A stretch of 64,000 bases of DNA from Nocardia nova NBRC 15556 (GTDB lineage Bacteria > Actinomycetota > Actinomycetes > Mycobacteriales > Mycobacteriaceae), in NCBI RefSeq assembly GCF_001613005.1, contig NZ_BDBN01000005.1:1-64000 (forward strand). The letters are read 5' to 3'. The notes below the pieces were generated by a model. The model searched no databases. It worked only from the letters and a program-made list of their open reading frames with translations, and was not told the DNA's origin. Positions 43,682 through 52,797 of the stretch are shown piece by piece. Position numbers and translations under genes: made by a program. The first letter of the stretch is position 1; every line of letters starts with the position of its first letter.

Positions 43682-44731
43682 TCAGGCGGAGGCGGTCTGT
43701 TCCCGCTGCAATTCCAGCGCGATGTCGATCAACTGGTCCTCCTGGCCGCCGACCAGCTTGCGCTTACCGGCGCGCACCAGCATTTCGGCCGCCGAGACGC
43801 CGTAACGCTCGGCTTGACGCTCGGCGTGCTTGAGGAAGCTCGAGTACACCCCGGCGTAGCCCATCATCAGGGCCTGGCGGTCCAGCAGGCATTCCTGCGG
43901 CATCGCCGGGCGCACGACATCCTCGGCGGCGTCGGCGATCGCGAAGAAGTCGATACCGGTCTTGATGCCGATCTTGTCGGCGACGCCGACGAACGCCTCG
44001 ACCGGGGTGTTGCCCGCACCGGCGCCGAAACGCCGCGCGCTGCCGTCGATCTGCTTGGCGCCGGCCTTCACCGCGTAGATCGAGTTGGCGACGGCGAGGT
44101 CGAGGTTCTCGTGGCCGTGGAAGCCGACCTGGGCGTCGTCACCGAGTTCGGCGGCGACCGCGGCGATGCGGTCGGACACCTGGTCCAGCACCAGCGCACC
44201 GGCGGAGTCCACGACGTAGACGCACTGACATCCCGCGTCGGCCATGATGCGCGCCTGCTTCGCGAGCACCTCCGGCGGCTGCGAATGCGACATCATCAGG
44301 AAGCCGACGGTTTCCATGCCGAGGTCGCGGGCGTAGCCGAAGTGCTGGATCGAGACGTCGGCCTCGGTGCAGTGGGTGGCGATGCGGACGATGGACGCGC
44401 CGTTGTCCTGGGAGATCTTGATGTCCTCCTTGACGCCCACGCCGGGCAGCATGAGAACCGCGATCTTGGCCTGCTTCGCGGTCTGCGCCGCGATCGTGAT
44501 CAATTCCTGCTCAGGGGTTTTGGAGAACCCGTAGTTGAACGAAGAACCACCCAGGCCGTCACCGTGGGTCACCTCGATCACCGGCACGCCCGCGGCGTCG
44601 ACGGCCGCGACGATATCGCGCACCTCGGTGGCGGTGAACTGGTGACGCTTGTGATGGGAACCGTCGCGCAGCGAGGTGTCGGTGACGCGGACGTCGAGTT
44701 CCTGGGAGAACGGCTGCAATACGTAGTTCAT
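43682..44731 (-). CDS. hsaF: HsaF, 4-hydroxy-2-oxoacid aldolase
   Basis: 349 residues, DRE-TIM metallolyase: [18 protein letters not shown] (catalytic Arg, metal Asp), [14 protein letters not shown], and metal His pair in [16 protein letters not shown]. Cleaves 4-hydroxy-2-oxohexanoate to pyruvate and propanal, which is channelled to HsaG. Third gene of hsaE-hsaG-hsaF, 13 bases after hsaG. Confidence 0.94.
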   Translation of the reverse strand: MNYVLQPFSQELDVRVTDTSLRDGSHHKRHQFTATEVRDIVAAVDAAGVPVIEVTHGDGLGGSSFNYGFSKTPEQELITIAAQTAKQAKIAVLMLPGVGVKEDIKISQDNGASIVRIATHCTEADVSIQHFGYARDLGMETVGFLMMSHSQPPEVLAKQARIMADAGCQCVYVVDSAGALVLDQVSDRIAAVAAELGDDAQVGFHGHENLDLAVANSIYAVKAGAKQIDGSARRFGAGAGNTPVEAFVGVADKIGIKTGIDFFAIADAAEDVVRPAMPQECLLDRQALMMGYAGVYSSFLKHAERQAERYGVSAAEMLVRAGKRKLVGGQEDQLIDIALELQREQTASA

Positions 44732-44744
44732 GATCTGGTCCCTC

Positions 44745-45656
44745 CTAGACCCGAGCCGTGAGGATCTGTTCGGCCATGACCTCGCCCACCCGGGTGGCGG
44801 CGGCGGTCATGATGTCGAGGTTGCCGGCGTAGGGCGGCAGGAAGTCGCCCGCGCCCTCGACCTCCACGAAGACCGAAACCTTCGCCATCCCACCGGAAAT
44901 CACGCTCGGCTCGTCGAACTGCGGTTCGTTGAGCAGGCGGTAGCCGGGCACGTACTCCTGGATGTCGGCGACCATCTTGTGGATGGATTCGCTGATCGCA
45001 TCGGTGTCGGCATCCTCGGGAATGGCGGCGAAGATGGTGTCGCGCATGATCATCGGCGGCTCGGCCGGGTTGAGGATGATGATCGCCTTACCGCGCTTCG
45101 CACCACCGATGGTCTCCACACCCTTGCTGGTGGTCTTGGTGAACTCGTCGATATTGGCGCGAGTACCCGGACCCGCCGAGACCGAGGACACCGAGGCGAC
45201 GATCTCGGCATAGGGCACCTCGACCACGCGCGAGACGGCCGCGACGATCGGAATCGTCGCCTGCCCACCGCAGGTGATCATGTTGACGTTCGGGGTGTCG
45301 ATATTCGCGCCCAGGTTCACCGGCGGCACGACCGCCGGGCCGACCGCGGCGGGGGTCAGATCCACCGCGCGGATACCGGCCGCCTCGTATTTCGGCGCGT
45401 ATTCGCGGTGTACGTAGGCCGAGGTGGCCTCGAAGAGCATGTCCGGCTTCTCCGGCAGCGCGAGCAGCCAGTCGGCGCCCTCGTGCGAGGTCTCCAGACC
45501 CAGCCCGCGGGCGCGCTTCAGCCCCTCACTGTCCGGATCGATACCGATCATCCAGCGCGGCTCGATCCGCTCCGACCGCAGCAGCTTGTACAGCAGATCG
45601 GTGCTGATGTTGCCGGAGCCGACGATCGCGGCTGTCACCTTCCCGTTGTCGGTCAC
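44745..45656 (-). CDS. hsaG: HsaG, acylating aldehyde dehydrogenase
   Basis: 303 residues: [20 protein letters not shown] (NAD-binding GxGxxG-like loop), catalytic Cys in [14 protein letters not shown], and the C-terminal dimer-interface strand. It turns propanal from HsaF into propionyl-CoA within a channelling complex. GTG at 45656 after GGGAGATCAA, ten bases from the hsaE stop. Confidence 0.94.
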   Translation of the reverse strand: MTDNGKVTAAIVGSGNISTDLLYKLLRSERIEPRWMIGIDPDSEGLKRARGLGLETSHEGADWLLALPEKPDMLFEATSAYVHREYAPKYEAAGIRAVDLTPAAVGPAVVPPVNLGANIDTPNVNMITCGGQATIPIVAAVSRVVEVPYAEIVASVSSVSAGPGTRANIDEFTKTTSKGVETIGGAKRGKAIIILNPAEPPMIMRDTIFAAIPEDADTDAISESIHKMVADIQEYVPGYRLLNEPQFDEPSVISGGMAKVSVFVEVEGAGDFLPPYAGNLDIMTAAATRVGEVMAEQILTARV

Positions 45657-45666
45657 TTGATCTCCC

Positions 45667-46452
45667 TCAGCTGAATGTCAAACGGACGGAACCGAGTCCA
45701 GCGAACTCGGCATGGAAGTCGTCACCCGGGCGGGCGTCGATGGCGCGGGTGCAGGAACCCGGCAGCACGATGTCACCGGCCTTCAACCGCACCCCGAACG
45801 AGGCGACCTTGCGGGCCAGCCACGCCACCGCGATGGTCGGATCGTCGAGCACCGCGTCGCTGCGGCCCTGCGCGACGACCTCGCCGTTGCGGGTCAGCGT
45901 CGCGTCGATCGCCTTGATGTCCAAGGTATCCGGGGCCACCCGCTCCGGACCGAGCACCCAGCCGGCCGAGGAGGCGTTGTCGGCGATGGTGTCGCACAAC
46001 GCGATATTCCAGTTCTTGATGCGGGTGTCGATCAGCTCGATCGCGGGGGCGTAGGCCACCGTCGCGGCCAGCACGTCGGCCTCGGTGCACTCCTCGCCGG
46101 GCAGATCCGCGCCCAGCACGAAGCCGACCTCGACCTCGACGCGCGGGAACAGGTACTTCGACGTGTCGACCGGAACATCCTCGAACACCTGCATATCGGC
46201 GAGCAGATGGCCGTAGTCGGGTTCGTCGACGCCCATCATCTCCTGCATGGCCTTCGAGGAGAGCCCGACCTTGTGGCCGACCACCTTCGCGCCGTCGGCC
46301 AGCCGCTGCCGGATGTTGATGAGCTGAATCTCGTAGGCGTCGACCACATCGATCGCCGCATACCGCGTGACCAGCGGATCGATCGGCACCCGGTCTCGTT
46401 CGGCGACCGCGAGCTCCGCGGCCAGTTCATTCCGTACCGCGTCGGACAGCAC
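45667..46452 (-). CDS. hsaE: HsaE, 2-hydroxypenta/hexadienoate hydratase
   Basis: 261 residues, the usual HsaE length, when begun at GTG 46452 ([14 protein letters not shown]) behind GGAAGGA. Features: [37 protein letters not shown] (metal Glu residues) and [22 protein letters not shown]. Hydrates the C6 dienoate from HsaD to 4-hydroxy-2-oxohexanoate. First in hsaE-G-F, divergent from kstD, with the KstR box at 46590 between. Confidence 0.93.
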   Translation of the reverse strand: MLSDAVRNELAAELAVAERDRVPIDPLVTRYAAIDVVDAYEIQLINIRQRLADGAKVVGHKVGLSSKAMQEMMGVDEPDYGHLLADMQVFEDVPVDTSKYLFPRVEVEVGFVLGADLPGEECTEADVLAATVAYAPAIELIDTRIKNWNIALCDTIADNASSAGWVLGPERVAPDTLDIKAIDATLTRNGEVVAQGRSDAVLDDPTIAVAWLARKVASFGVRLKAGDIVLPGSCTRAIDARPGDDFHAEFAGLGSVRLTFS

Positions 46453-46589
46453 GCTTGTTCCTTCCATTGGGGCGCTCGGTCTGGTGACCAGCCGGTGAGC
46501 GGGATACAAACTGAAACGAGTTTTCCTGCATTTTCTCGTGTCAGCAGTCCCATCTGCCAGACCAATATAGACCGAACCTGATCCGATTC

Positions 46590-46603
46590 TATAACGTGTT
46601 CTA
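46590..46603. promoter_or_regulatory. KstR operator before kstD / hsaE
   Basis: TATAACGTGTTCTA, full match to TnnAACnnGTTnnA. It ends one base before the kstD ATG (46605), so the kstD message probably starts in or right beside the operator. Confidence 0.87.
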
Positions 46604-46604
46604 C

Positions 46605-48308
46605 ATGACTGATCGGGAATACGACGTGGTGGTGGTCGGCAGCGGCGCCGCCGGGATGACCGCCGCCCTCGCCGCCGCGCACCACGGCCTGCGTGCGGTG
46701 CTCATCGAGAAGGCCGCACACTACGGCGGTTCGACCGCGCGTAGCGGTGGCGGTGTGTGGATCCCCGGCAACAAGGCGCTCCAGGCGTCCGGCCGGCCCG
46801 ATGACCGGGAGGAGGCCCGCCGCTACCTGCACAGCATCATCGGTGACGTGGTGCCGAAGGAGAAGATCGACACCTACATCGATCGCGGCGCGGAGGCCTT
46901 CGACTTCGTTCTCGATCACAGCCCGCTCCGGATGACCTGGGTCCCCGGCTACTCCGACTACCACCCCGAGGCCCCGGGTGGCCTGGGCTCCGGCCGCTCC
47001 TGCGAGCCGAAGCCGTTCGACCTGAAGGTGCTCGGCGCCGAGGCGGCCAAGCTGGAACCGCCGTATGCGAAGGCCCCGCTGAACGTCGTGGTCATGCAGA
47101 CCGACTTCGTCCGACTGAACCTGATCCGCCGCCACCCGAAGGGCATGATGCGGGCCATGCGCGTCGGCGCCCGCACCTACCTGGCGAAATTCACCGGCAA
47201 GCACATCGTCGGCATGGGCCAGGCGATCATCGCCGCGATGCGCAAGGGCCTGATGGACGCGAATGTCCCGGTGCTGCTCGACACCCCGCTGACCAAGCTG
47301 ATCACCGACGGCGACCGGGTCGTGGGTGTCGAGGCGACCGTCGACGGCGAGCCGACGATCTTCAAGGCCCGCTACGGCGTGGTGCTGGGCACCGGCGGTT
47401 TCGAGCACAACGCCGAGATGCGCGAGCAGTACCAGCGCAAGCCCATCACCACCGAGTGGACCACGGGCGCCGCGGCCAACACCGGTGACGGCATCCGGGC
47501 CGGTATGGAGGTCGGCGGCGACATCGGATTCATGGAGGACGCCTGGTGGGGGCCGACCATCTTCAAGGGCGGCAAGCCGTGGTTCGCGCTGGCCGAGCGC
47601 AATCTGCCCGGCGCGATCATGGTGAACGCCGACGGTAAGCGATTCGGTAATGAGTCCGCTCCTTACGTCGAGGCCGTGCACACCATGTACGGCGGCAAAT
47701 GGGGTCAGGGTGACGGTCCGGGCGAGAACATCCCGGCCTGGCTGGTATTCGACCAGCGCTACCGCAACCGCTACATCTTCGCCGGGCTGCAGCCGGGCCA
47801 GCGCTTTCCGTCCCGCTGGATGGAAAACGACAACATCGTCAAGGCCGACACCCTCGAGGAGCTGGCCCAGCGTCTCGGCGTGCCGGCGGACAATCTCGCC
47901 GCCACCGTCGCCCGCTTCAACGCCTTCGCGGAAAAGGGCGTGGACGAGGACTTCGGGCGCGGCAAGAGCCACTACGACCGCTACTACGGCGATCCGACGG
48001 TGAAGCCGAACCCGTGCCTGGCGGCCCTCGTGCAGGGCCCGTTCTACGCCGCCAAGATCGTGCCCGGCGACCTGGGCACCAAGGGCGGCCTGGTCACCGA
48101 CACCGCGGCGCGCGTGCTGCGGGCGGACGGCAGCGTGATCGAGGGCCTCTACGCCGCCGGCAACTCCTCGACCCCGGTCATGGGCCACACCTACGCCGGT
48201 CCCGGCGCGACCATCGGACCCGCGCTGACCTTCGGTTATCTGGCGGTCATGGATATCGTCGAGAAGGCGCGCGAGGAGAAGGCCCCCACCGGCGCGGCGA
48301 GCAAGTAG
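46605..48308 (+). CDS. kstD: KstD, 3-ketosteroid delta-1-dehydrogenase
   Basis: 567-residue flavoprotein: VVVVGSGAAGMTAALAAAHHG (FAD loop), LIEKAAHYGGSTARSGGGVW, GVVLGTGGFEHN, a Tyr-rich active-site region and the C-terminal GLYAAGNSSTPVMGHTYAGPGATIGPAL motif of KstDs. Introduces the 1,2 double bond in ring A. ATG 46605 directly follows the KstR box, leaving no room for a Shine-Dalgarno and pointing to a leaderless mRNA. Confidence 0.95.
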   Translation: MTDREYDVVVVGSGAAGMTAALAAAHHGLRAVLIEKAAHYGGSTARSGGGVWIPGNKALQASGRPDDREEARRYLHSIIGDVVPKEKIDTYIDRGAEAFDFVLDHSPLRMTWVPGYSDYHPEAPGGLGSGRSCEPKPFDLKVLGAEAAKLEPPYAKAPLNVVVMQTDFVRLNLIRRHPKGMMRAMRVGARTYLAKFTGKHIVGMGQAIIAAMRKGLMDANVPVLLDTPLTKLITDGDRVVGVEATVDGEPTIFKARYGVVLGTGGFEHNAEMREQYQRKPITTEWTTGAAANTGDGIRAGMEVGGDIGFMEDAWWGPTIFKGGKPWFALAERNLPGAIMVNADGKRFGNESAPYVEAVHTMYGGKWGQGDGPGENIPAWLVFDQRYRNRYIFAGLQPGQRFPSRWMENDNIVKADTLEELAQRLGVPADNLAATVARFNAFAEKGVDEDFGRGKSHYDRYYGDPTVKPNPCLAALVQGPFYAAKIVPGDLGTKGGLVTDTAARVLRADGSVIEGLYAAGNSSTPVMGHTYAGPGATIGPALTFGYLAVMDIVEKAREEKAPTGAASK

Positions 48309-48432
48309 AACCGTTCAGTGGGACATCCCCTACCGTGCGCCCGGCCCGGCCGAGACGAATGGAGCCGGGCGCACCGGGGACGCCCTCGGTCGCCGCGGGT
48401 GCGATCGCGACGTGGCGGAGTAAGGAAACATC

Positions 48433-49296
48433 ATGCCGATTGACTTGAAAACCGCTCTGGGAGCGGAACTTCCGGCCCAGGAGTTCTCCTGGACGCCGTC
48501 GGATGTGCAGCTGTACCACCTGGGCCTGAGCGCCGGTACCCGCTGGACCGATCCGGGTGAACTGCGATATCTCGACGATCGGGAGCCGCAGGTGCTGCCG
48601 ACCTTCGCGACAGTCGCACCGACGATGCGGGTCACCGAACCGCCGAAGGTGAGCTATCCCGGCGTGGAGATCGACCTGGCCAAGGTCGTGCACGGCAGCC
48701 AGGAAATCGTTGTGCACCGGCCGATTCCGGCCGAGGGCAAGGCCAGCAGCACCGGGCGGATCACCGAGGTGTGGGACAAGGGGTCGGCGGCGGTGATCGC
48801 ACACGAGACGGTGATCACCGGATCCGACGGGCAGCCGCTGTGGACGGCGCGTTCCTCGATCTTCGCCAAGGGCGAGGGCGGTTTCGGTGGTGAGCGCGGC
48901 CCGAGCACCAAGGCCGAACTGCCCGATCGGACCCCGGATTTCGAGGTGCTCACCCCGACACTGCCGCAGCAGGCGCTGCTGTACCGCATGTGCGGTGACC
49001 GCAACCCACTGCATTCGGATCCCGAATTCGCCCGCGCCGCAGGCTTTCCCAATCCGATCCTGCACGGCCTGTGCACCTACGGTCTGGTGTGCAAGACCGC
49101 GACCGACACCGTGCTGGACTCGGACGCGAGCCGGGTCACCGGCTTCCGGGCGCGGTTCGCGGGCGTGCTGTATCCGGGCGAGACGATCCGGTCGCGGATC
49201 TGGCGCGAGGGTGACGAACTCGTCATCGGCGCCACCGTGGTCGAACGCGAGGACGCCCCCGTGCTGAGTGATGTGCGGTTGAGTTTCTCGGCCTGA
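48433..49296 (+). CDS. hsd4B: MaoC-family 2-enoyl-CoA hydratase (Hsd4B/ChsH3-like)
   Basis: 287 residues, double hot-dog fold. The C-terminal half has the hydratase-2 motif YRMCGDRNPLHSDPEFARAAGFPNPILHG with catalytic Asp and His; the N-terminal half (FSWTPSDVQLYHLGL) lacks it, as is normal for the two-domain type. Orthologue of Rv3538 by sequence and its place after kstD. It hydrates side-chain enoyl-CoA intermediates of cholesterol. AAGGAA lies upstream of the ATG. Confidence 0.9.
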   Translation: MPIDLKTALGAELPAQEFSWTPSDVQLYHLGLSAGTRWTDPGELRYLDDREPQVLPTFATVAPTMRVTEPPKVSYPGVEIDLAKVVHGSQEIVVHRPIPAEGKASSTGRITEVWDKGSAAVIAHETVITGSDGQPLWTARSSIFAKGEGGFGGERGPSTKAELPDRTPDFEVLTPTLPQQALLYRMCGDRNPLHSDPEFARAAGFPNPILHGLCTYGLVCKTATDTVLDSDASRVTGFRARFAGVLYPGETIRSRIWREGDELVIGATVVEREDAPVLSDVRLSFSA

Positions 49297-49320
49297 CACC
49301 GGCTACCCGCCGCCGAACGA

Positions 49321-49357
49321 GAAACCGCCCGACCGGCAGTGCCGGTCGGGCGGTTTC
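49321..49357. terminator. Terminator after the MaoC hydratase gene
   Basis: GAAACCGCCCGACCGG pairs with CCGGTCGGGCGGTTTC (16 bp, five-base loop). Strong stem. Confidence 0.9.
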
Positions 49358-49401
49358 GTCCTATCCCGGTTCGCTGATGTTCCGGGCGGTGCCTGTCGGC
49401 G

Positions 49402-49479
49402 TCAGTCCGGGAAGCCGGTGGCGAACAGGCCGGCGATCGCGACGGAACAGATGACAGCGATGATCGGGATAATCCACAT
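49402..49479 (-). CDS. 25-aa single-span membrane peptide (candidate)
   Basis: ATG 49479 opens a frame reading MWIIPIIAVICSVAIAG, then LFATGFPD and stop, that is, one hydrophobic helix with a short polar end. No strong ribosome site. It stands alone behind an operator-like palindrome (49488-49502). Small regulatory or KdpF-like membrane peptides look like this, but no family is assigned. Confidence 0.35.
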   Translation of the reverse strand: MWIIPIIAVICSVAIAGLFATGFPD

Positions 49480-49487
49480 GCCATCAG

Positions 49488-49502
49488 ACTACAAGGTGTA
49501 GT
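49488..49502. promoter_or_regulatory. Palindrome ACTACA-AGG-TGTAGT
   Basis: Perfect 6+3+6 inverted repeat nine bases upstream of the tiny ORF. Similar to BlaI/CopY-type operators of actinobacteria (ACTACA..TGTAGT); GTAGTAG recurs 20 bases to the right. Which regulator binds is unknown. Confidence 0.45.
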
Positions 49503-49567
49503 AGAAAACCACGACATCGCGTAGTAGGGCAAACACCCTGGTTGTGGGGTATATCACGCTCGTTCGA

Positions 49568-50017
49568 CTACGTCGGTTCCGCCGAATCCGGGGCATCCTC
49601 GCGCACTGTCAGGCCCTGCACGATCGCGGCGTACAGGGCGATGACCAGCACGGGCGCGGCCAGCGGCAGCCAGGCCAGCCGTCCCGGAATCAGCGTTGCG
49701 AGCACCGCCGCGGCGGCGAATCCGAGCGCGCCGATCACCGAGGGCAGTGTGGTGGGAACCACACCCGCCGGGGCGTGCAACGTGGCGGTGTTGAGCAGAT
49801 AGGTGGTGGCGACCAGACCCGTCCCGGCGGCGGCCAGTGCCCCGGTATCGGCCCACGCCAGCGCACCGAGCGCGATCAGCACCGCCACCACCGCGACCGA
49901 TCGGAACCACCAGCCCGCGACCACCGTCACGAACACCGGAATCGCGGCCCACGGCAGCACGATGCCCACCGCGGTGGCCAGCAGCAGCCCGGACAGCACG
50001 GCCAGAAATCTCGTCAT
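49568..50017 (-). CDS. Small membrane protein of the MoxR cluster
   Basis: 149 residues with four to five hydrophobic spans (FLAVLSGLLLATAVGIVLPW, SVAVVAVLIALGALAW, IGALGFAAAAVLATLIPG, WLPLAAPVLVIALYAAIV). The ATG at 50017 overlaps the stop of the DUF58 gene. It is the last gene of the operon DUF4129-unknown-MoxR-DUF58-this one. Function unknown; a comparable membrane protein follows DUF58 genes in mycobacterial moxR clusters. Confidence 0.78.
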   Translation of the reverse strand: MTRFLAVLSGLLLATAVGIVLPWAAIPVFVTVVAGWWFRSVAVVAVLIALGALAWADTGALAAAGTGLVATTYLLNTATLHAPAGVVPTTLPSVIGALGFAAAAVLATLIPGRLAWLPLAAPVLVIALYAAIVQGLTVREDAPDSAEPT

Positions 50018-51288
50018 CGCTTCACCCGCACCATTCGCCGATGTTCGGGCAGCAGGCGCATCGCCTGGTCGAGGCGAGCCCCCTCGGGCCAGGGCACGAT
50101 ATCCACACCGACCGTGCCCATGTCGCGATACATCGCGGTGCGTTCCAACTGCCACATCCGGGCCAGCGTCGGATCCAGGCCGTCCTTGAACGGCGTGCCG
50201 CGCAGCACGTCGACCACCACCACGGCATGTCCGCGTTTGCGCAGGTCGATCAGCGCCAGCGCGAATTCGGTGTCGAGCAGGGTCGAGAACGCGACCACGA
50301 CCGCGCCGATCGGTACCGCCGAATGCGGGGCCAGCGTGCCGACATTGGGAATGTGCTCGTCGCCCACGCCGAGCACCGTGTCGATGATGCGATAGAACTG
50401 GCGGCGTCCGATATCGGGCCGCAGCCAGCGCGGCGCGCGGCCCAGGCACACCACGGCGGTACGGTCGCCCGCCTGCAGCGCGGTCTGGGCGACCTGTGCG
50501 GCGCCGCGCACCGTCAGCTCCATCGAATCCGAGGCCGGACCCGGCGCCTGCAGCGAGGTGTCCACCAGCACAACGACATCCGCGGCGCGATTGGTGAGCC
50601 GTTGGGTGACGTACAACCGGCCGCGACGCGCACTCACCGGCCAGTTGACGATGCGCAATTCGTCACCGGGAGCGTAGGCGCGAATATCGGCGTATTCCAC
50701 GCCCGGACCGTGCCGGCGGGTCAGATGGGTACCGATCCGTTCCGGAAGTTCGGTGCGCGGCAGGCGCATTCGCTGTGGGTCCGCGATCGGATATACGTAG
50801 ACCTCGCCGGCCGCGACACTCGCCGCGGCCTGGGCCAGACCGGCCGGGCTCAATGCCGTCAGCCGCACCGTCACCGGATAGCGGCCCCAGCGCTGCGTGG
50901 ACAGCGCCAACCGCAGGCCCGCCGGAGCCGGTCCGGAATCGGACGACTCCTCCACGCGCACCTCGAGTCCGTTCGCCTCCTCGGGGCGACAGCGCAGCAG
51001 CGCATGCCCCTGTTCGACGAAGGCGGCGACCGCGAGTTCGACCTCCTCGGATTCGAAGCAGCGCAGCACTCCCCCGCCGTCGATCTGAATCCTGGTGCGC
51101 GACAACTGAATCGGCGCGGTGGCCAGCACACCCAGCATCGGCGCCGCGAACACCGCCAGCTGCCAGCGCTCCAGCATGATCGCCGGCACCAGCGCGACCG
51201 CGGCGGCGACCGCCAGCATGTACACCAGTGGCGCGGGCCGCCAGCGCAGATCGACCTCGCTCGCCGAGGTGGTATCGCGATGTCTCAT
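50014..51288 (-). CDS. DUF58 protein (VWA-like) of the MoxR cluster
   Basis: 424 residues from ATG 51288 (MRHRDTTSASEVDLRWRPAPL), overlapping the moxR stop. Two N-terminal spans (LVYMLAVAAAVALVPAIM, LAVFAAPMLGVLATAP), a beta-rich middle, then the DUF58 core HGPGVEYADIRAYAPGDELRIVNWPVSARRGRLYV followed by a VWA-like part with VVVLVDTSLQAPG. Usually works with a MoxR ATPase as a chaperone or assembly pair. Confidence 0.88.
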   Translation of the reverse strand: MRHRDTTSASEVDLRWRPAPLVYMLAVAAAVALVPAIMLERWQLAVFAAPMLGVLATAPIQLSRTRIQIDGGGVLRCFESEEVELAVAAFVEQGHALLRCRPEEANGLEVRVEESSDSGPAPAGLRLALSTQRWGRYPVTVRLTALSPAGLAQAAASVAAGEVYVYPIADPQRMRLPRTELPERIGTHLTRRHGPGVEYADIRAYAPGDELRIVNWPVSARRGRLYVTQRLTNRAADVVVLVDTSLQAPGPASDSMELTVRGAAQVAQTALQAGDRTAVVCLGRAPRWLRPDIGRRQFYRIIDTVLGVGDEHIPNVGTLAPHSAVPIGAVVVAFSTLLDTEFALALIDLRKRGHAVVVVDVLRGTPFKDGLDPTLARMWQLERTAMYRDMGTVGVDIVPWPEGARLDQAMRLLPEHRRMVRVKR

Positions 51289-52247
51289 GTCACCGTCGCG
51301 CGCGGTACGGGCAGGCGGCGCAGCAATTCGGAGATGACGTCCTCGCCGCGGATCCGGCGCACCCACATCTCCGGGCGCAGCGTGATCCGGTGCGCCATGG
51401 CCGGAACCGCCAGCGCCTTCACATCCTCGGGGATCACGTAGTCGCGCCCCAGCAGCAGCGCCCGGGCCCGCGCCATCTGCACCAGATCCAGTTCGGCGCG
51501 GGGGCTCGCACCGACCTCGACCTGCGGATGACCGCGGGTGGCGGCGGCCAGGGCGACCACATACGTCACCACATCCGGGTGGACAGTGACGAATTCGACC
51601 GCCTGGCGCATCTCCACCAGACCTTGCGCGTCCACCACCTGGCCCACCTGCGGGGTGACCGCGCCGCGTTCGAGCCGGCGGCGGATCATCTGGGTCTCGT
51701 CCTTCTCCGACAGATATCCCAGCCGTAACTGCATGGCGAATCGGTCCAACTGGGCCTCGGGCAGCGGATAGGTGCCCTCGTACTCGATCGGGTTGTCGGT
51801 GGCCAGCACGATGAAAGGCTGTGGCAGCGGGAAGGTTTCGCCGTCGATACTCACCTGCCCCTCGGCCATCGCCTCCAGCAGTGCGGCCTGCGTCTTGGGC
51901 GGTGTGCGGTTGATCTCGTCGGCGAGCAGCATGTTGGTGAACACGGGCCCGCGGCGGAAATTGAACCGCCCCGAGGCCATGTCGTAGATGGTCGAACCGA
52001 TGAGGTCCGCGGGCAGTAGATCCGGGGTGAACTGCACGCGCGTGAAGTCCAACCCCAATGCGGTGGCGAAAGATCGGGCGATGAGCGTCTTACCCAAGCC
52101 CGGTAGGTCCTCGATCAGGACGTGGCCGCCCGATAGCACCGCGACCATGATCAGCTGCAGCTCATCGCGCTTGCCGACCACGACGCGGGCGATCTCCCGC
52201 AGCACCGCATCGGTGCGTTTGATGGTCACATCCAAAGGTGTCGTCAT
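51285..52247 (-). CDS. moxR: MoxR-family AAA+ ATPase
   Basis: 320 residues: Walker A GGHVLIEDLPGLGKTLIARS, Walker B NMLLADEINRTPPKTQAALLEAMAE, sensor 1 FIVLATDNPIEYEGTYPLPEAQLDRF, and the C-terminal lid. MoxR ATPases help fold or insert metal cofactors into partner complexes and often act with VWA/DUF58 proteins. ATG 52247; overlaps the DUF58 gene. Confidence 0.93.
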   Translation of the reverse strand: MTTPLDVTIKRTDAVLREIARVVVGKRDELQLIMVAVLSGGHVLIEDLPGLGKTLIARSFATALGLDFTRVQFTPDLLPADLIGSTIYDMASGRFNFRRGPVFTNMLLADEINRTPPKTQAALLEAMAEGQVSIDGETFPLPQPFIVLATDNPIEYEGTYPLPEAQLDRFAMQLRLGYLSEKDETQMIRRRLERGAVTPQVGQVVDAQGLVEMRQAVEFVTVHPDVVTYVVALAAATRGHPQVEVGASPRAELDLVQMARARALLLGRDYVIPEDVKALAVPAMAHRITLRPEMWVRRIRGEDVISELLRRLPVPRATVT

Positions 52248-52296
52248 ATCCGATCTCGCACTAGTTCCAACCCATTTCACATGTTCTGCAAGCGGC

Positions 52297-52797
52297 TCAC
52301 ATGCTCTGCAAGCGACGTAGAATCTCGTCCAGTGCGGCCCGGCCCGGCGCGCGCGAGGTCTGATCACGCGGCGACGAATTGGCCGGATCCACCCAGCGCC
52401 ACAGTTCCGGACCGAACTGCAGCCGTCCGGCGGCCTCGGTGGCCTTGCGGTTCTTCGCGATCCGATGCCCGCTGGACAGTTCGAACTCCTTGGCCAGCAG
52501 CGGGCGCAGATAGCGATCCCAATCGGCCCGGGTGCCGTCGGCACGGGTCGCGAGCATCTGCGCCCGCGCGTGCCAGCGGCTCAGCATTTCGGCCGGGCCG
52601 TTCTCGAAGTCGTGGTCGTCGAGGTCGCGGGCCTGGGCCCGAGAACGCTCGACCAGCGACCACAGCAGTAGTGCCAGGGCCCCGAGTACCGGCACCCCGA
52701 CCAGAATCGGCAGCATCTCGCGCTGGTTGCTCAGGCCGACCAACTCGATCAGCGCGATCATCAGCACCGCGCCGACCACGATCGTCATCCGGGTCAC
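52297..52797 (-). CDS. Membrane-anchored hypothetical protein of the MoxR cluster
   Basis: 166 residues from GTG 52797 in a GTGA overlap with the DUF4129 gene. Two hydrophobic spans at the N-terminus (TIVVGAVLMIALIELVGLS, MLPILVGVPVLGALALLLW), then a soluble part of about 100 residues (DWDRYLRPLLAKEFELSSGHRIAKN, FGPELWRWVDPAN). Faces the cytoplasm by charge. Function unknown; constant position between DUF4129 and MoxR genes. Confidence 0.8.
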   Translation of the reverse strand: MTRMTIVVGAVLMIALIELVGLSNQREMLPILVGVPVLGALALLLWSLVERSRAQARDLDDHDFENGPAEMLSRWHARAQMLATRADGTRADWDRYLRPLLAKEFELSSGHRIAKNRKATEAAGRLQFGPELWRWVDPANSSPRDQTSRAPGRAALDEILRRLQSM

